From Sweltsa coloradensis (taxonomy: Eukaryota > Arthropoda > Insecta > Plecoptera > Chloroperlidae), in assembly GCA_024449915.1 (NCBI GenBank), contig JAMZAV010001460.1, forward strand, positions 78,959-142,958: a DNA stretch of 64,000 nucleotides, written 5' to 3'. The notes beneath the pieces were generated by a model. It was not told the origin of the DNA. It saw only the letters and a program-made list of their open reading frames with translations, and searched no databases. This document shows positions 11,605 to 22,037 of this stretch, in pieces. A program made the translations under genes and the position numbers. Every line of letters begins with the position of its first letter. Positions within the stretch are counted from its first letter, which is position 1.

Positions 11605-12557
11605 TTAGCTTCAAAATGAGTGGTCACAACCTATGGTGGCTCAATTTACAGTATATTGGAAAATTTAAGACCCAGAAAGTCATTTTGTACAACCCTGAAT
11701 ATAGAATTGCTGTTTTTATGTACATATATTATCCTGGACAAACGATTAAGGTAAAAAGTATCAACATAAACACTTTTATGTGGTCTGTTCATGGCGATTA
11801 GACAACACAATACTAATTAAATTTCAAAGGTCGTGGCCCTGATTGACCCTGGTGACCTTGACTTTTGATTATGTATGAAATTTGTGTTCAGTATTTAAAT
11901 TCCTTTCAGATGAGTCATCACAAGCTATGCTTACTAGCATTTTGAACGTATTTTCGAATTTCGGGCAAATGTAACAATTTTGGACACCCCTGTTAAAAAT
12001 GATAAATTTTTTAGCTGTAAACAATTAAATTGAATTAATACTAAAAAAAATGTTTAAATACCACACTTTTACTTCTATTAGGCTCACCCCTAGTCTATTA
12101 AAAAATAATTTCTACCGCTAACTTTTCGCCATGGTCACCCCTGAACGGGAACAGTTTTCGATGCGGACCACCTCGCAAAATACTCATTGCATATTTCTGA
12201 GTAAATGATCCAAAATTCACGCTTCTATCACTCATCCCCGAAAGCTGAGTCATCACAAGCTATACTTACTACCATTTTTTCGAAATAGCAATTTTGGACA
12301 CCCCTGTTAAAAATAATACATTTTTTCGATTTAAATAATTACATTGAATACATACTTACACAAAATGTTTAAATACCACACTTTTACTTCTATAAGGCTC
12401 ACCCCTAGTCTATTTAAAAATAATTTCTACCCCTAACTTTGCACCATGGTCACCCCTGAACGGGGAGAAAAATCGATTGGGACCACCCGGGAAATTACTC
12501 AGCACGTTTTTCTGAGTAAATGATCCAAAATTCACGCCTCTATCACTAAACCCCGAA
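11605..12557 (-). repeat. Right arm of the long-inverted-repeat element
   Basis: This is the inverted complement of 9077-10030. Differences are scattered substitutions and short indels, for example in the A-runs near 12040. High arm identity implies either recent insertion or arm-to-arm conversion. Confidence 0.8.
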
Positions 12558-12941
12558 CTTAAGCCTGTTTGGTATCTAAGGAGCCGAGCTATAGGGTTTA
12601 CTGCCTTTTTTACTTCTTCTATTGTTTTCTTGCTATCTTGTGCAGCGTGTGATTTAGGTTTGACTATTACAGCCAACTCTTGCGTCTTGGTATTTTGGCC
12701 TCGATTCACGATCGCGCTGTAGGTTGAGTTCTTGTTCTCTGTTGATCCGCCTCCTTGTTCCGATCGACCTCTTGCCGTATCGATCAGTCGAAGTATCCGC
12801 TCGCTTGTTAGCATCTTTTCGACATATCGATTCGCCACCATGCATCGCAGCTATTTGCGGGTCTACCTCCTCACTTTTACCTTGTATTATGTTTTGAAGT
12901 AATATTATCATCTCTGCTTGGATATTTAATCGTTTTGTCAT
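12410..12941 (-). pseudogene. LINE ORF1 N-terminal half
   Basis: Two overlapping - strand frames encode an ORF1-like N-terminal region: RLNIQAEMIILLQ, then TYSAIVNRGQNTKTQELAV and SKKTIEEVKKAVNPIA. These patterns are common in gag-like proteins of Jockey/R1-type LINEs. A frame change occurs near 12830. The protein stops where the nested palindromic element begins (12557) and continues, in meaning, at 8442-9077. Confidence 0.55.
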
Positions 12942-12992
12942 TTCGATAGTAACCTTTTTCTTTTCTTCTACTATCTTCTTTGTTAGTGCTAC

Positions 12993-13640
12993 TAGTATAG
13001 TATGGTGGGTTCATCCCACCCCCTACCCGACTTCATTGTTGAAAATAGGGCCTGATAACAATTAATTATGAATTATAACCAATGTCATTGTATTTATTTA
13101 ACATTTTTATAATTTGCATAGACACTTATATCAAAAATAGATATTGTTTTAAAATGTACACATACTTACTGTAACATTTTATTGTTATGGTGGTTCGTTC
13201 AAAGTAATGACTGGATAATATTGTTATAGTAAATTTTAATATTTAAATGTACTCACACACTGTAATATTTTAATATGGTGGTTCAAAGTATGACTGTATA
13301 ATATTATAATAATAAATGTATGTAACGTTAAATGATTTGTATTGTTAGCGAAACATGTATGTATTGCAAAAATATATGTGGATAATGATATTATTTAATT
13401 CAATTTTATTATAGTTTTATTTACTTACAAACATTTATATATATTAAATTTCATTCAACAGCATTAACTTCGACATGACATGTCATTGTCATTGTCTTTG
13501 ACATGTCAGTAACATTGTTACCAAGTAGAAACATGAATGTAAACATAGAAGAACGCACGCAACATGTATTATTGTATGCAACGTAATGTAGTGTTTAAAA
13601 GAACAAAACCGAATGTTCAAAGAAAAGGGAAAAACAGTTT
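12993..13640 (+). other. Continuation of the copy 1 3' flank
   Basis: The sequence matches 20960-21300 and 48785-49700, for example CATAGAAGAACGCACGCAAC at 13547 and again at 49675. This confirms that copies 1 and 3 were duplicated with at least 2 kb of downstream DNA. No gene is seen. Confidence 0.65.
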
Positions 13641-13756
13641 TACCAAAAACTATCTAGTACCAAAGAAAGGAATTGTACACCAACTAAGACAGAGATAGAA
13701 GAGTTTTAGGCAGGAATATGGGGTAACCCGGTAGCACACAACCAGGAACCAGGACA

Positions 13757-13793
13757 ACTAACTAACTAACTAACTAACTAAACTAACTAACGA
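13757..13793 (+). repeat. (CTAA)n microsatellite
   Basis: Tandem CTAA/ACTA tetranucleotides lie just downstream of the elongase stop codon. Confidence 0.85.
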
Positions 13794-13817
13794 GTTCCTT
13801 GTGTAGGCAATATGGCC

Positions 13818-15860
13818 TTAATTTGATTTAAATTTGCCATTCGCCGTGTCGCCATATTGTGGCAATTTTCTGAAATTGTTTTTGTTGGCATTTGCGCTGA
13901 ACCTTTTACGGTTGTCACCGAAGTAAGCCTTATAGAAAAACCTTGCGAAGAGTAAAAAGTAAGTGAAATACATTACCAGTGAGGCTGTAGTGTTGGTCCA
14001 TGATACATTACACTCGAGTTGGTTCTCTCTTATATTTATTGCAAGCAAGTTGATTGCACACCCAACGAACATCTGTAAGAGTTGACATATCGTGATGGCC
14101 ATGGCGATGTAGCGTGGTGGGGAATATCCCATTGCTTTCAACGCGAAATACGAGTACATGAGCGAGTGTACACTGTAGTTCATGACGACGAACCATCTCG
14201 CAGTTGACGAGTACTCGCTGAAGGTGAACCAACTGAAGATTAACACCGTTATGTGGTGGTACCAGTGCAGGAACATCAGGGGTTGTTTTCGGAGGACGAT
14301 GAATACGGTGTCCCCAAGCTCGGGGAGTTTCGATAGGGCGAATAAAAATGACCAGAAACTGGATACAAGGTCATCTGTAATGAAGCTGAAAACAGAAGAA
14401 GACACGTTGATTTGATTCTGTTCACAATACAATAGCGAACTTGCCTTGGATTCAAATTTAAATTTCACCCATTTAATTATTTTTAGCATCCAGTTAAATA
14501 ACCTTCACAATTGAAAGAAATTAAAAAATAAAATCCGTGGTAACTACGGGTGTATAAAGTTATAGGGTTTTGAATATCCGCGCCAAGTATGGAATATGCT
14601 CGCTGATGGGGCGTGACGTCACCGTGGCTTACGTAGTTTACAACATGCTCGCCGTACGCCGCTTCAATGGCCGCCTTGTCGCCCTTGTCGCTCATATTTA
14701 TCTCGTCTGGTCAAAGATGTTGGAATAATAGTACGACTGGTAAGCCTGGCCTAAGTAGGCTTATAAAAATGACAGAACAGGGTTTTGACAAGGCCGACAT
14801 GGATATGTACTCACAGTCAATGGAACATGCGTTAACATATTTCATAGCTGGAAACCAGCAATAAAATTTAGGAGATATTTAATGGGGGGGGGGGGGGAGG
14901 GGACGAACTTGGTCAAAGATTCACCAATAGAAGTAATGGGCGATATGTTGAATACAATACATATTTTAGAATGTTATTTCACTGGGAGACACGCTTGGAA
15001 GCAAATAAGTCACCTGTTATGGCGTCATCAAGATGGCATCCGAAAAAATTCTTAAATTTTTAACTCAAGAGGTAATCATTGGATTTAAACCAACCAAGTA
15101 CCATTATAATAAGTTTTTTGTTATCTTCAAAAAAATGTCATATTAGATTTAACGTAAACGCAAAAGTTTTAATACCATAAACAGATTATCACAATTTATT
15201 GCATTTATATCACTTTTTACATTTTCAGTGGTAGTGGGTGATTTTAATTTTAAAACGAACCAAGCCAACAATGTTGGTGCCAACGCTATAGACGCGCGAG
15301 CAATGGCCAACCAGATACAGATGTGTTTAAAAGAAGACACTGACCAAAATAACTGGACGCCATCGGCGTGTGACGTCAGAATCATAGTTCTCCCAACTAT
15401 CCTAGTATTTCACCTGCAAGAGGGCATCACATTACCCTAGTGCATGTTACCCACTTAAAATTTGAATTTGTTGAACGGCATCATGCCTAATGGAAAGCAA
15501 CATAGTAATTAGGTATAGATACCTTGATACGCAGACAGAATGGTAAAATCCTTGATACTTTAGAACGTGGAACATCTCGGGTGCTGTACGACAAGCCCCC
15601 ACTACACTGAACAATGCCAGAGCAGTATTCCATACTGACAGCAGACCTCGTAGTTTGTACGCAGGGCGATTTTTCATGTAATGTTGACCGGCGAAAATAA
15701 ATATTATATATAGACCAGAGATATAAAATGTATTTGTCCAGTTATTTACCATCCATTGTACACCGTCATCAAATACAAACTCGTCCTCAAAATTAAAAGT
15801 GAAAGAATAATTTGGTACAACTCCAGGATTCTTTTCTACAGAATCCAAGATATATTCCAT
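13818..15860 (-). CDS. Very-long-chain fatty acid elongase, ELOVL6-like
   Basis: The product is an ER-membrane 3-ketoacyl-CoA synthase (ELO family), which condenses malonyl-CoA with a long acyl-CoA in fatty-acid elongation. There are two coding exons on -: 15523-15860 (ATG at 15858-15860, good AAAG-ATGG context) and 13818-14385, joined by a 1137-bp GT-AG intron. Together they give 301 codons. Family signatures are NWTNTFYISGLY, CRTAPEMFHVL, KLPELGDTVFIVLRKQPL, the diagnostic histidine box HWYHH (about residues 152-156) and MNYSVHSLMYSYFA. Several hydrophobic membrane segments are evident. NWTN and the KQPLMFLHWYHH context favour the ELOVL6/3 subgroup over ELOVL1/7. No di-lysine ER signal is visible at the C-terminus (GKFKSN). 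The frame is fully open, so the gene is probably functional. A 5' non-coding exon may lie near 16000-16150. Confidence 0.88.
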
Positions 15861-15984
15861 CTTTGCAAACACACGAACGCTTATAAAACTGAATAGGTAA
15901 AATTGTTTAAGGAAAGTATAGAAATGTTCAAATATATTCCTTACGGCCTAGTCTATTAAACCAAACGCATTTAGAGAACCTCTC

Positions 15985-16150
15985 CAGTAGATGACAGTCT
16001 CCTCCCGACCTCGGTCGTGAACGAACGTGTGCGTCTACAGGGCACCGAGTTCAGCCACTGAGCGCGCCACTGAGCTGACAGGCAGCACAGCGTGGTGAGA
16101 GCTGTCGGAACAACCGTCGGCCTTCGCGCGCGCTTTCGTAATGGAACCGA
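15985..16150 (-). promoter_or_regulatory. GC/CpG-rich block upstream of the elongase, possible promoter or 5' UTR
   Basis: A short island rich in C, G and CpG (GCGCGCGC near 16125) sits in otherwise AT-rich DNA about 130-290 bp upstream of the elongase ATG. It has no long frame and no match to repeats elsewhere in the window. Promoter or 5' untranslated exon is inference from position and composition. Confidence 0.35.
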
Positions 16151-17640
16151 AGGGGGATCGAGTTATTTATTACGGATTTAGGAGTGCTATTGCCGGTTTC
16201 GAATGTCAAAACTAGATTGAAAAAGTCCTTACATTATTAATAAGTAATAAAGGTTATTATGTTAAAGAAATAGGGCCTAGTTGTTGATGTAAATATACTC
16301 TCATAATTATAATGAATGGAAAAGTGGTTTGACAAAAAGGTCTCAGTCTAGGTGTTTACACAGTTCTCAAGGACAGGAAATTTATCACTTATGTTAGCCC
16401 ATGCTATTATCATTGGTTGTGGATAGTCGTATGGTCGTACGGACAGTTGTAATAATAGCGAAAAATTATTCCTCCGGTTTACGTACTGAATTATTTGACA
16501 ACGTAATAATTAAAAACCATATTTTGTGTCCATGTTCAAATGCTGACAAAATACCTATTAGTGATAAAATAGCCGAACATATGCATAATATATGGCTTGG
16601 CGGAGGCCAACATAACACATGGACCTTCTTTCCGTTTTGTTTGTTACTTTCATTCGATGTTACGTTCCAAATTATTATAATTACAATAAAAATATGCACC
16701 TATGCACTCGACGCATTCGTCGGTGGCACATGGTGAACTTCAGGGTTCCACATTTCCAGACTTTTATTTTCTATGACATAGAATATTGCGTCCGCGACGA
16801 GGCCAAATGTAATGAAATGAAATCATTTGCAGAAAAACAAAGGAATAATTTGAATGGTAAAGAAAAACGACATGTCCAGGATTCAAACCGCCGACCTCTC
16901 GCATAGAAGTCACACGCGATATCTCTCTGCAAAGCTCACTGTGATCATTATTGGGCGTTTATAAATATGTAGATGGTATCTCACGCCTAAGCCTAGTAAT
17001 TTTCAGAAAGAAGGGCCGAATTGTTGACAAACGCATTTGAGAAGCATAGTTAGGTCCAGGCCCCTACTCCTAGCTCTATCATCCTTGAGGTGCCCTATGC
17101 CATGTTTAGTCTAAGCCAGGTTTATGTCTTTTAAGACGGCTTGTGAGGCATACTTCATACTATGCTGAGTGTTGTCACCTGCAAGTTTCTAAGCTTCTAC
17201 CCTAAGATTTCAATATTGGTGTACATCTGTTAGAATTTAGGCTATGGCTTTGGGTTTATATTGCCAAAGGCTATGGCCTGGGTCAGTGGTGTAATTTCAC
17301 ATTGGGTCTAGTTTGCAAATTAAAACGAAATGTAGGTACCCTCCAACCAACCCAATCAGCCTTCTAAAATATGTCACTTGCATTATCGAAAGCATATTGT
17401 AACTTTAACTAAAATTGAGCATAGATTACATTTTGTTATTTTTTGGGGGGAGGGGGGTGTAGGCGGTGATGATTAATTGAACAACAATTTCGTAGAAGGC
17501 CGGGGGCTAGCTTTGAGTGGATGTCAAATAAATACTTTCGCTACCCTAGGCCGCTCTAGCCTGTCAGTGAACCGACACAAATATGAACGCTAACGGAGGA
17601 ACGCGCGCACGCACAGGTAAACTAAAAGTTGTAAAAAATA
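16151..17640 (+). other. Intergenic stretch without recognised gene
   Basis: Short frames at 16401-16906 resemble no family I know. Near 16878-16915 a reverse B-box-like GGATTCAAACCGCCGACC suggests the head of a - strand tRNA-derived SINE. A G-run lies at 17443-17457. Confidence 0.4.
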
Positions 17641-17649
17641 AAATATTTC

Positions 17650-18440
17650 AAGTCATGACTCCTTCAAGATAGCCCCACACCCCTCCCGCCAAATTAATTT
17701 GAGTATATCTCTTGAAATAAGTTTGCATAAACGAAACTTTTTGTGCACAAACTTGAACAAAGTACTGTTCAAGTAATGTAATGTACATTACTTCTTATTT
17801 GAAGTTCAAAATGGGAGTGATAGGGGGGGCAACTTGTCCTACTCCAATTACACTCTTCATCATTCAGAAGAGAATGTCCAAAGATTAGAGCAATTTAAAA
17901 GAACTCATTAACTCGCCATCATCCATCATATTGACAAAACAAAACTTTTGTTAGGATTGCTGGTGGTGGTTTTTGTTCCGACAACCTCACGAATGCTGTC
18001 TCGAGCGTTCTGTATGACCTTCATCTCTTGCTGCTTATCATTGAATCAAAATAATATAAGTTATATAATAATAGCACTGTAAGTTTTTGTTTGTTATTTT
18101 TTTAATTTTATAATATGGAACCAAAGCATCATTTGTCATGCCATTACTTTTATTTGATTATGTTGGCATGACATTTTACCTTTAGTAAGTAAACAGTAGG
18201 AAATACACAAGAGGCGTTGTCGGGCTTATATTAAAATAATTGGTCGTCTGGCAAGATTGATGATGTAGTAATAAACCGTATCTCCTTTAAAAATCAGAAT
18301 AGCCACCGGCAAATATTATTCATGCATCATGCTGCATCAGTCTGATCTAACATTTCTTTTCACACTGCATCAGACGTCTTATTTGTTTCTTTATTTTTAG
18401 AATTATATAATTTGCGTATGTGTTATTATTAGGGACCCTG
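17650..18440 (+). repeat. Duplicated intron-1 segment (copy 2)
   Basis: 17650-18290 is closely similar to 31870-32500, for example TTGGATTGCTGG-like TAGGATTGCTGGTGGTGG and GTTCCGACAACCTCACGAAT. 18300-18440 matches 33918-34065 (CATGCATCATGCTGCATCAG). In copy 3 these lie in intron 1, so this block is intron 1 of the deleted copy 2. Confidence 0.7.
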
Positions 18441-18641
18441 AGAAATAGCAAATCATTTCGTTATAAAAAAATCTTCAATTTCAGTACATAAACTCAAGGA
18501 AAAGGCATCATTTCGTCATTAAAATATCACTGCAATCACCACTCTTCAGCGAAATGAACTAGTATTTCACATAAACGAATATTTAATTTGGGCCATATAA
18601 AGCTAACTTTTTTAGTATTAGCTAGGCGCTTTCGATAATAA

Positions 18642-19298
18642 TTGAGCGAGCGTAGCGAGCGTCTCCACTTGACTCTTATGGCTTGAATGCCTGTTTTTTT
18701 TTTTTTTTTCCTGTTACTACTTCGGTACAGGTCGCACCGTTTCTCTGATCGACCTGAAATTTTGCACACATGTACATACCGCCTATACGGATTGCTGTAT
18801 AGTTTTTGAACAAAATCCGATCGTTGGTTATAAAAAATAAAAAATAAAATAAAACAATAAAATTGTTCCGATCGTTATGAAATTTTGCAGGGTCAATAAG
18901 TACACCATTCTCTCCTATTTTACAAATTTTCAGCTAAATCGGTCGAGACCTTAAGTAGTGTAGATAGAAATTACATTTTATCAAAAGTAACGTTACCATG
19001 GCAACGAGAATTCTGGTCACTATGCACTGTCACCCAGATGTAATCAAAATACTATCGAGGAAGCAGTGTATTATTTGTTATCAAAGAGTTAAAATAGTTT
19101 TTCCAAAGAAATGATGTCAAGGTCCTCTAGATGGCGCTGGATTTTATCCATTCTCTCCAATTTTACAAATTTTCAGCTAAATCGGTCAAGACCTTTCAGA
19201 CTTATTGATATGTAACATTATGGGAATGTTGTACTCGAGTCGTGTTGCACGTACCGGTGCTCGCTCAACAACGCGACGGGACTTTAGCGTTTTCCTAG
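18642..19298 (+). mobile_element. Helentron-like element, copy H2 (TTGAGCGAGC subfamily)
   Basis: The element starts TTGAGCGAGC. A perfect complement GCTCGCTCAA lies about 30 bp before the end. It ends GCGTTTTCCTAG followed by T. The interior is AT-rich with no coding capacity. Confidence 0.7.
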
Positions 19299-19568
19299 TA
19301 TTTTCAACTGTCATGGTGTTAACTAAACGTTAAAACAAAAATATTGATTTCAATGCCCAATTGTCAAATTATTTGCATATATTAGGCCTTAGCTTTCAGA
19401 ATAACTGAGAAAACTTCAGATTTTGCTCTAATTTAGCATAAAAACGTGATTATTACTTTATTTCGCTTCTTAAGAATAGAACAGTCATATTTAGCATCAT
19501 TTTGAGAAAAAAGTCATACACGAAATTTCAGGGTCCCTAGTTATTATTGATAAGGATCAATGCAATAA

Positions 19569-19900
19569 TTGGATGAGCGAAGCGAAGACTTCAATTTCAC
19601 TGACCCCCCCCCAAAAAAAAAATTAGCTCGGTTGTTGTTGTTGCTGTTTTTTGTATTTTTGTCTGTTTGTTTGCTCTCTACCGGTCAAACGGCATATGCG
19701 ATCTTGATAAAAATTTAAGGGGACCTCCGAAATCTCTGAACTTTGTGGTGTATTGTGTTTGGGTACAATCGAACAAAAATATTTCTCATGAATATCGTAC
19801 TTTTATGATTTTTTTCGATTTTAAGTGCGATATTTTCGTGACATTTGGGCCGATTCTGACCAAACGGGTGGGGCTACAACGTTCATATTTTACATGTACA
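19569..19900 (+). mobile_element. Helentron-like element, copy H3 (3' end missing)
   Basis: It starts TTGGATGAGCGAAGCGAAG after AATAA and contains the family's TTTTTGTCTGTTTGTTT and CCGAAATCTCTGAACTT words. The characteristic 3' hairpin and CCTAG end are not found. Confidence 0.6.
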
Positions 19901-19984
19901 TTGAGGTAATGGTAATGTATTGCTTTTTGAATGAAAAAGTTGAAAAAGTAAGACAGAATCCATAAATAAAGGTTTTAATATGAG

Positions 19985-20345
19985 TTTTTTTTAGCCTTAA
20001 GGCCACTGTACCACCTTTGGCCGATAGTTTGAAAGTCGAAGAAACATGTCTGAAAAGTTTGCTGAATGAAAATAGGCCTTTAAAATAACAGAAAAAAATT
20101 GTGATTTTTTTTGGGCGGGACATAACCTCACTTTTGGAAATTAGATTTAGATTTTTGGACAAAAGTGTAATATGCAAGTCTTGTTCAAAATTAAATTTTG
20201 AGAATAGGTTTTCTGGACATAGTTTCTAAACACCTTTAGCTACAACTTCACTCTAGCTAAAATAGTTTTCTGAAAATAACAGTTTGGTGTAAGATTTTTT
20301 TTGTACAAATTCCAGTTTTGTACCGTATTACCATACCATACCGTA
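19985..20345 (+). repeat. Half copy of a palindromic MITE family
   Basis: It shares TTGGCCGATAGT, GGGCGGGACA, AAAATTAAATTTTGAGAAT and GTTTCTAAACACC with one arm of the full palindrome at 50020-50610. Only one arm is present, immediately before exon 3 of copy 2. Confidence 0.55.
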
Positions 20346-20388
20346 TATTATAGCATAAAGTCTGATGTTATTATTATTATTGTTGCAG

Positions 20389-20531
20389 GAACATGTTCGT
20401 ATCGCCTTATCGCGACGACAAGGGACGGCAGGTTATCGTCGTAATTCTCAGTGAGTTAATAAATAATATTAATTTATAATAATATAAGACAGTTTGTACG
20501 TCGGGTATTCAAAAAACTAAACGTGGATTGA
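20389..20531 (+). pseudogene. CRAL-TRIO gene copy 2, internally deleted remnant
   Basis: 20389-20450 is a perfect-length exon 3 (62 nt, NMFVSPYRDDKGRQVIVVIL) with AG acceptor and GTGAGT donor. Only about 40 bp later, 20490-20531 is the tail of exon 7 (SLYVG then KKLNVD-like, ending TGA). Exons 2, 4, 5, 6 and most of exon 7 are gone, and exon 1 is not recognisable upstream. The intron sequence before exon 3 and the 3' flank match copy 3. One deletion from intron 3 into exon 7 explains the join. It cannot encode a lipid-binding domain. Confidence 0.75.
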
Positions 20532-21320
20532 GCAATTAATTCCAAACAGTATTGTGAAAGACGAACCTAAGTATTGTTTCTTAAGAAATATTTATACACA
20601 TTTTCACAATAGTTTGCATTTCAAATTATGCAAGCTTAACGACTCTTTTGTACTAAATACTACTTGAATTTCCTAATTCAGAAACTAAAAAAAACCTAAT
20701 GAGATTTGATTGTTTAATTTCCAGTATTTTTGGTGACGTTCAAATAACAATTAATAAAAGTGGGTGTAGTAGGACAAAACACATCTAGGGAAAAGGTAAA
20801 ACGTAAAAGTGGAGGAAAAAAAAAGGAAAACGAAGTATCAAAATGTTGAGAAAAATATTATATTGGTAATGTTTCAAGCGTGGCTTCGACAGTATACTAT
20901 GGTGGGTTCGAAGAGGAGAAGACAGGAAAAGAAAGATGTAATATTGGTAATGTTTCAAGCGTGGCTTCGATAGTATAGTAGGGTGGATTCCTTCTACCCC
21001 CTACCCGACTTCATTGCTGAAAATAGGGGCTGATAATAATTAACTATGAATTGAACAATGTAATTGTATTTATTTAACATTTTTATAATTTGCAAAGACT
21101 AATGTCAAATATAGGTATAGTTTTTAAATGTACACACACACACAGTAACATTTTATAGTTATGGTGGTTCAATGAAAGAAATGAACCTGGATAATATTGT
21201 TACAATAAAGTTTTGTATGTATAGTCCAATGGTTTGTATTTTTGCAAAAATATTGTAAAAATATACTTAAATAATGGTATTATTTAATTCAATTTTATCA
21301 TATTATTGTTTCTGGGTTCA
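20532..21320 (+). other. 3' flank of copy 2
   Basis: Homologous to 7783-8207 plus 12993-13420 and to 47761-49380. It includes a local repeat: GTTTCAAGCGTGGCTTCGA occurs at about 20870 and 20952. It supplies the empty site for the element at 8208-12992. Confidence 0.7.
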
Positions 21321-21590
21321 AAACCCAGCCGGGACAGACTTTTCCGACAATTTCAATGAATCAATATATTAATTTTGTACTATTCTTGATGTTAAATTCC
21401 CAATTTCGCCAATGGAACTAGAATGAGTGATGACATGAAAGAATGATTCGCGTGTTGTAAGTTTTAACAATGATTGTGCTCATTGTTGATTCTCATCGTG
21501 AGAAAGCGAGGTCAGAGTGGGCCACCAGGGTCTGGTAGAGAGACAGAGCTACCTCGAGGCTCGCGAAGAGTGGCCAGTGAAGTGAGTGTA

Positions 21591-21890
21591 GCTGACTGAG
21601 GCGCAACAGTGTGGTGAGTGTAGCTGACTGAGGCGCAACAGTGTGGTGAGTGTAGCTGACTGAGGCGCAACAGTGTGGTGAGTGAGCTGACTGAGGCGCA
21701 ACAGTGTGGTGAGTGTAGCTGACTGAGGCGCAACAGTGTGGTGAGTGAGCTGACTGAGGCGCAACAGTGTGGTGAGTGTAGCTGACTGAGGCGCAACAGT
21801 GTGGTGAGTGTAGCTGACTGAGGCGCAACAGTGTGGTGAGTGTAGCTGACTGAGGCGCAACAGTGAGGTGAGTGTAGCTGACTGAAGCGG
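21591..21890 (+). repeat. Tandem repeat, about 10 units of 31-32 bp
   Basis: Units begin GCTGACTGAGGCGCAACAGT at 21591, 21623, 21655, 21686, 21718, 21749, 21781, 21813, 21845 and 21877. Unit lengths are 32 or 31 bp. The last unit diverges. The array lies about 150 bp before LINE ORF1 and resembles the monomer arrays some LINEs use as promoters. The repetitive peptides it encodes on - are artefacts. Confidence 0.9.
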
Positions 21891-22037
21891 TAGTAGAGGT
21901 CGGTATGTAGACTACTTTGTAACAGTGCCAGTGGTTTAGAACCAGCAAATTTAGTTCTCGTGAAGTGCGGATGTGTTCAGTGTTCTCTCCAGTGTTTGGA
22001 CGTTTCACAAATTTAAAAGTGCGCATGGGACGTAAAA

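Larger units (their letters stand above)
9077..12557. mobile_element. Long-inverted-repeat element carrying a FEN1/XPG-like gene remnant
   Basis: Two arms of about 950 bp (9077-10030 and 11605-12557) are near-perfect inverted copies around a roughly 1.57-kb centre. The outer ends read TTCGGGGTTTAGTGATAG inward from both sides. Each arm is built of two related units: GTGATAGAGGCGTGAATTTT at the tip and GTGATAGAAGCGTGAATTTT about 325 bp further in. The centre holds one broken gene (10183-11350, -). The element interrupts ORF1 of the LINE derivative. No clean target-site duplication is seen. The same terminal module occurs in the palindrome at 57934-60402. Confidence 0.75.
8208..12992 (-). mobile_element. 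ORF1-only LINE-like element, - strand, hosting a nested palindromic element
   Basis: Copies 2 and 3 have an uninterrupted GCTTCGATAGTATAG at the matching place. Here that site is split, with TAGTA repeated at 8203-8207 and 12993-12997, so both ends are defined. Without the nested element at 9077-12557 it is only about 1.3 kb. It encodes, on -, pieces of a LINE ORF1 (gag-like) protein. The 3' end (low coordinate) carries an AATAAA-like stretch before the target duplication. I see no reverse transcriptase, so it looks like an internally deleted, non-autonomous derivative. Confidence 0.65.

Noticed and set aside
9833..11801. Mirror open frames 9833-10015 (-) and 11616-11801 (+) sharing YYPGQTIKVKS
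   Set aside because: They lie at symmetrical places in the two inverted arms. The identity comes from the DNA palindrome and not from coding constraint.
9054..12567. Target-site duplication AGCCTG flanking the long-inverted-repeat element
   Set aside because: The hexamer occurs on both sides (9054-9059 and 12562-12567) but at different distances from the arm tips (18 and 5 bp), so it is not a convincing duplication.
16401..16906. Overlapping frames of 77-111 codons
   Set aside because: Low-complexity, hydrophobic or basic content, no family resemblance, and no splice or promoter context. Treated as chance frames in intergenic DNA.
21591..21890. CRISPR-like array
   Set aside because: Units are directly abutting with no unique spacers, and the genome is eukaryotic. 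It is a minisatellite.
21493..22026. Open frames on - encoding a repetitive HSPHCCASVS-type peptide
   Set aside because: They are translations of the 31-32-bp tandem repeat in several frames. The repeat explains them fully.
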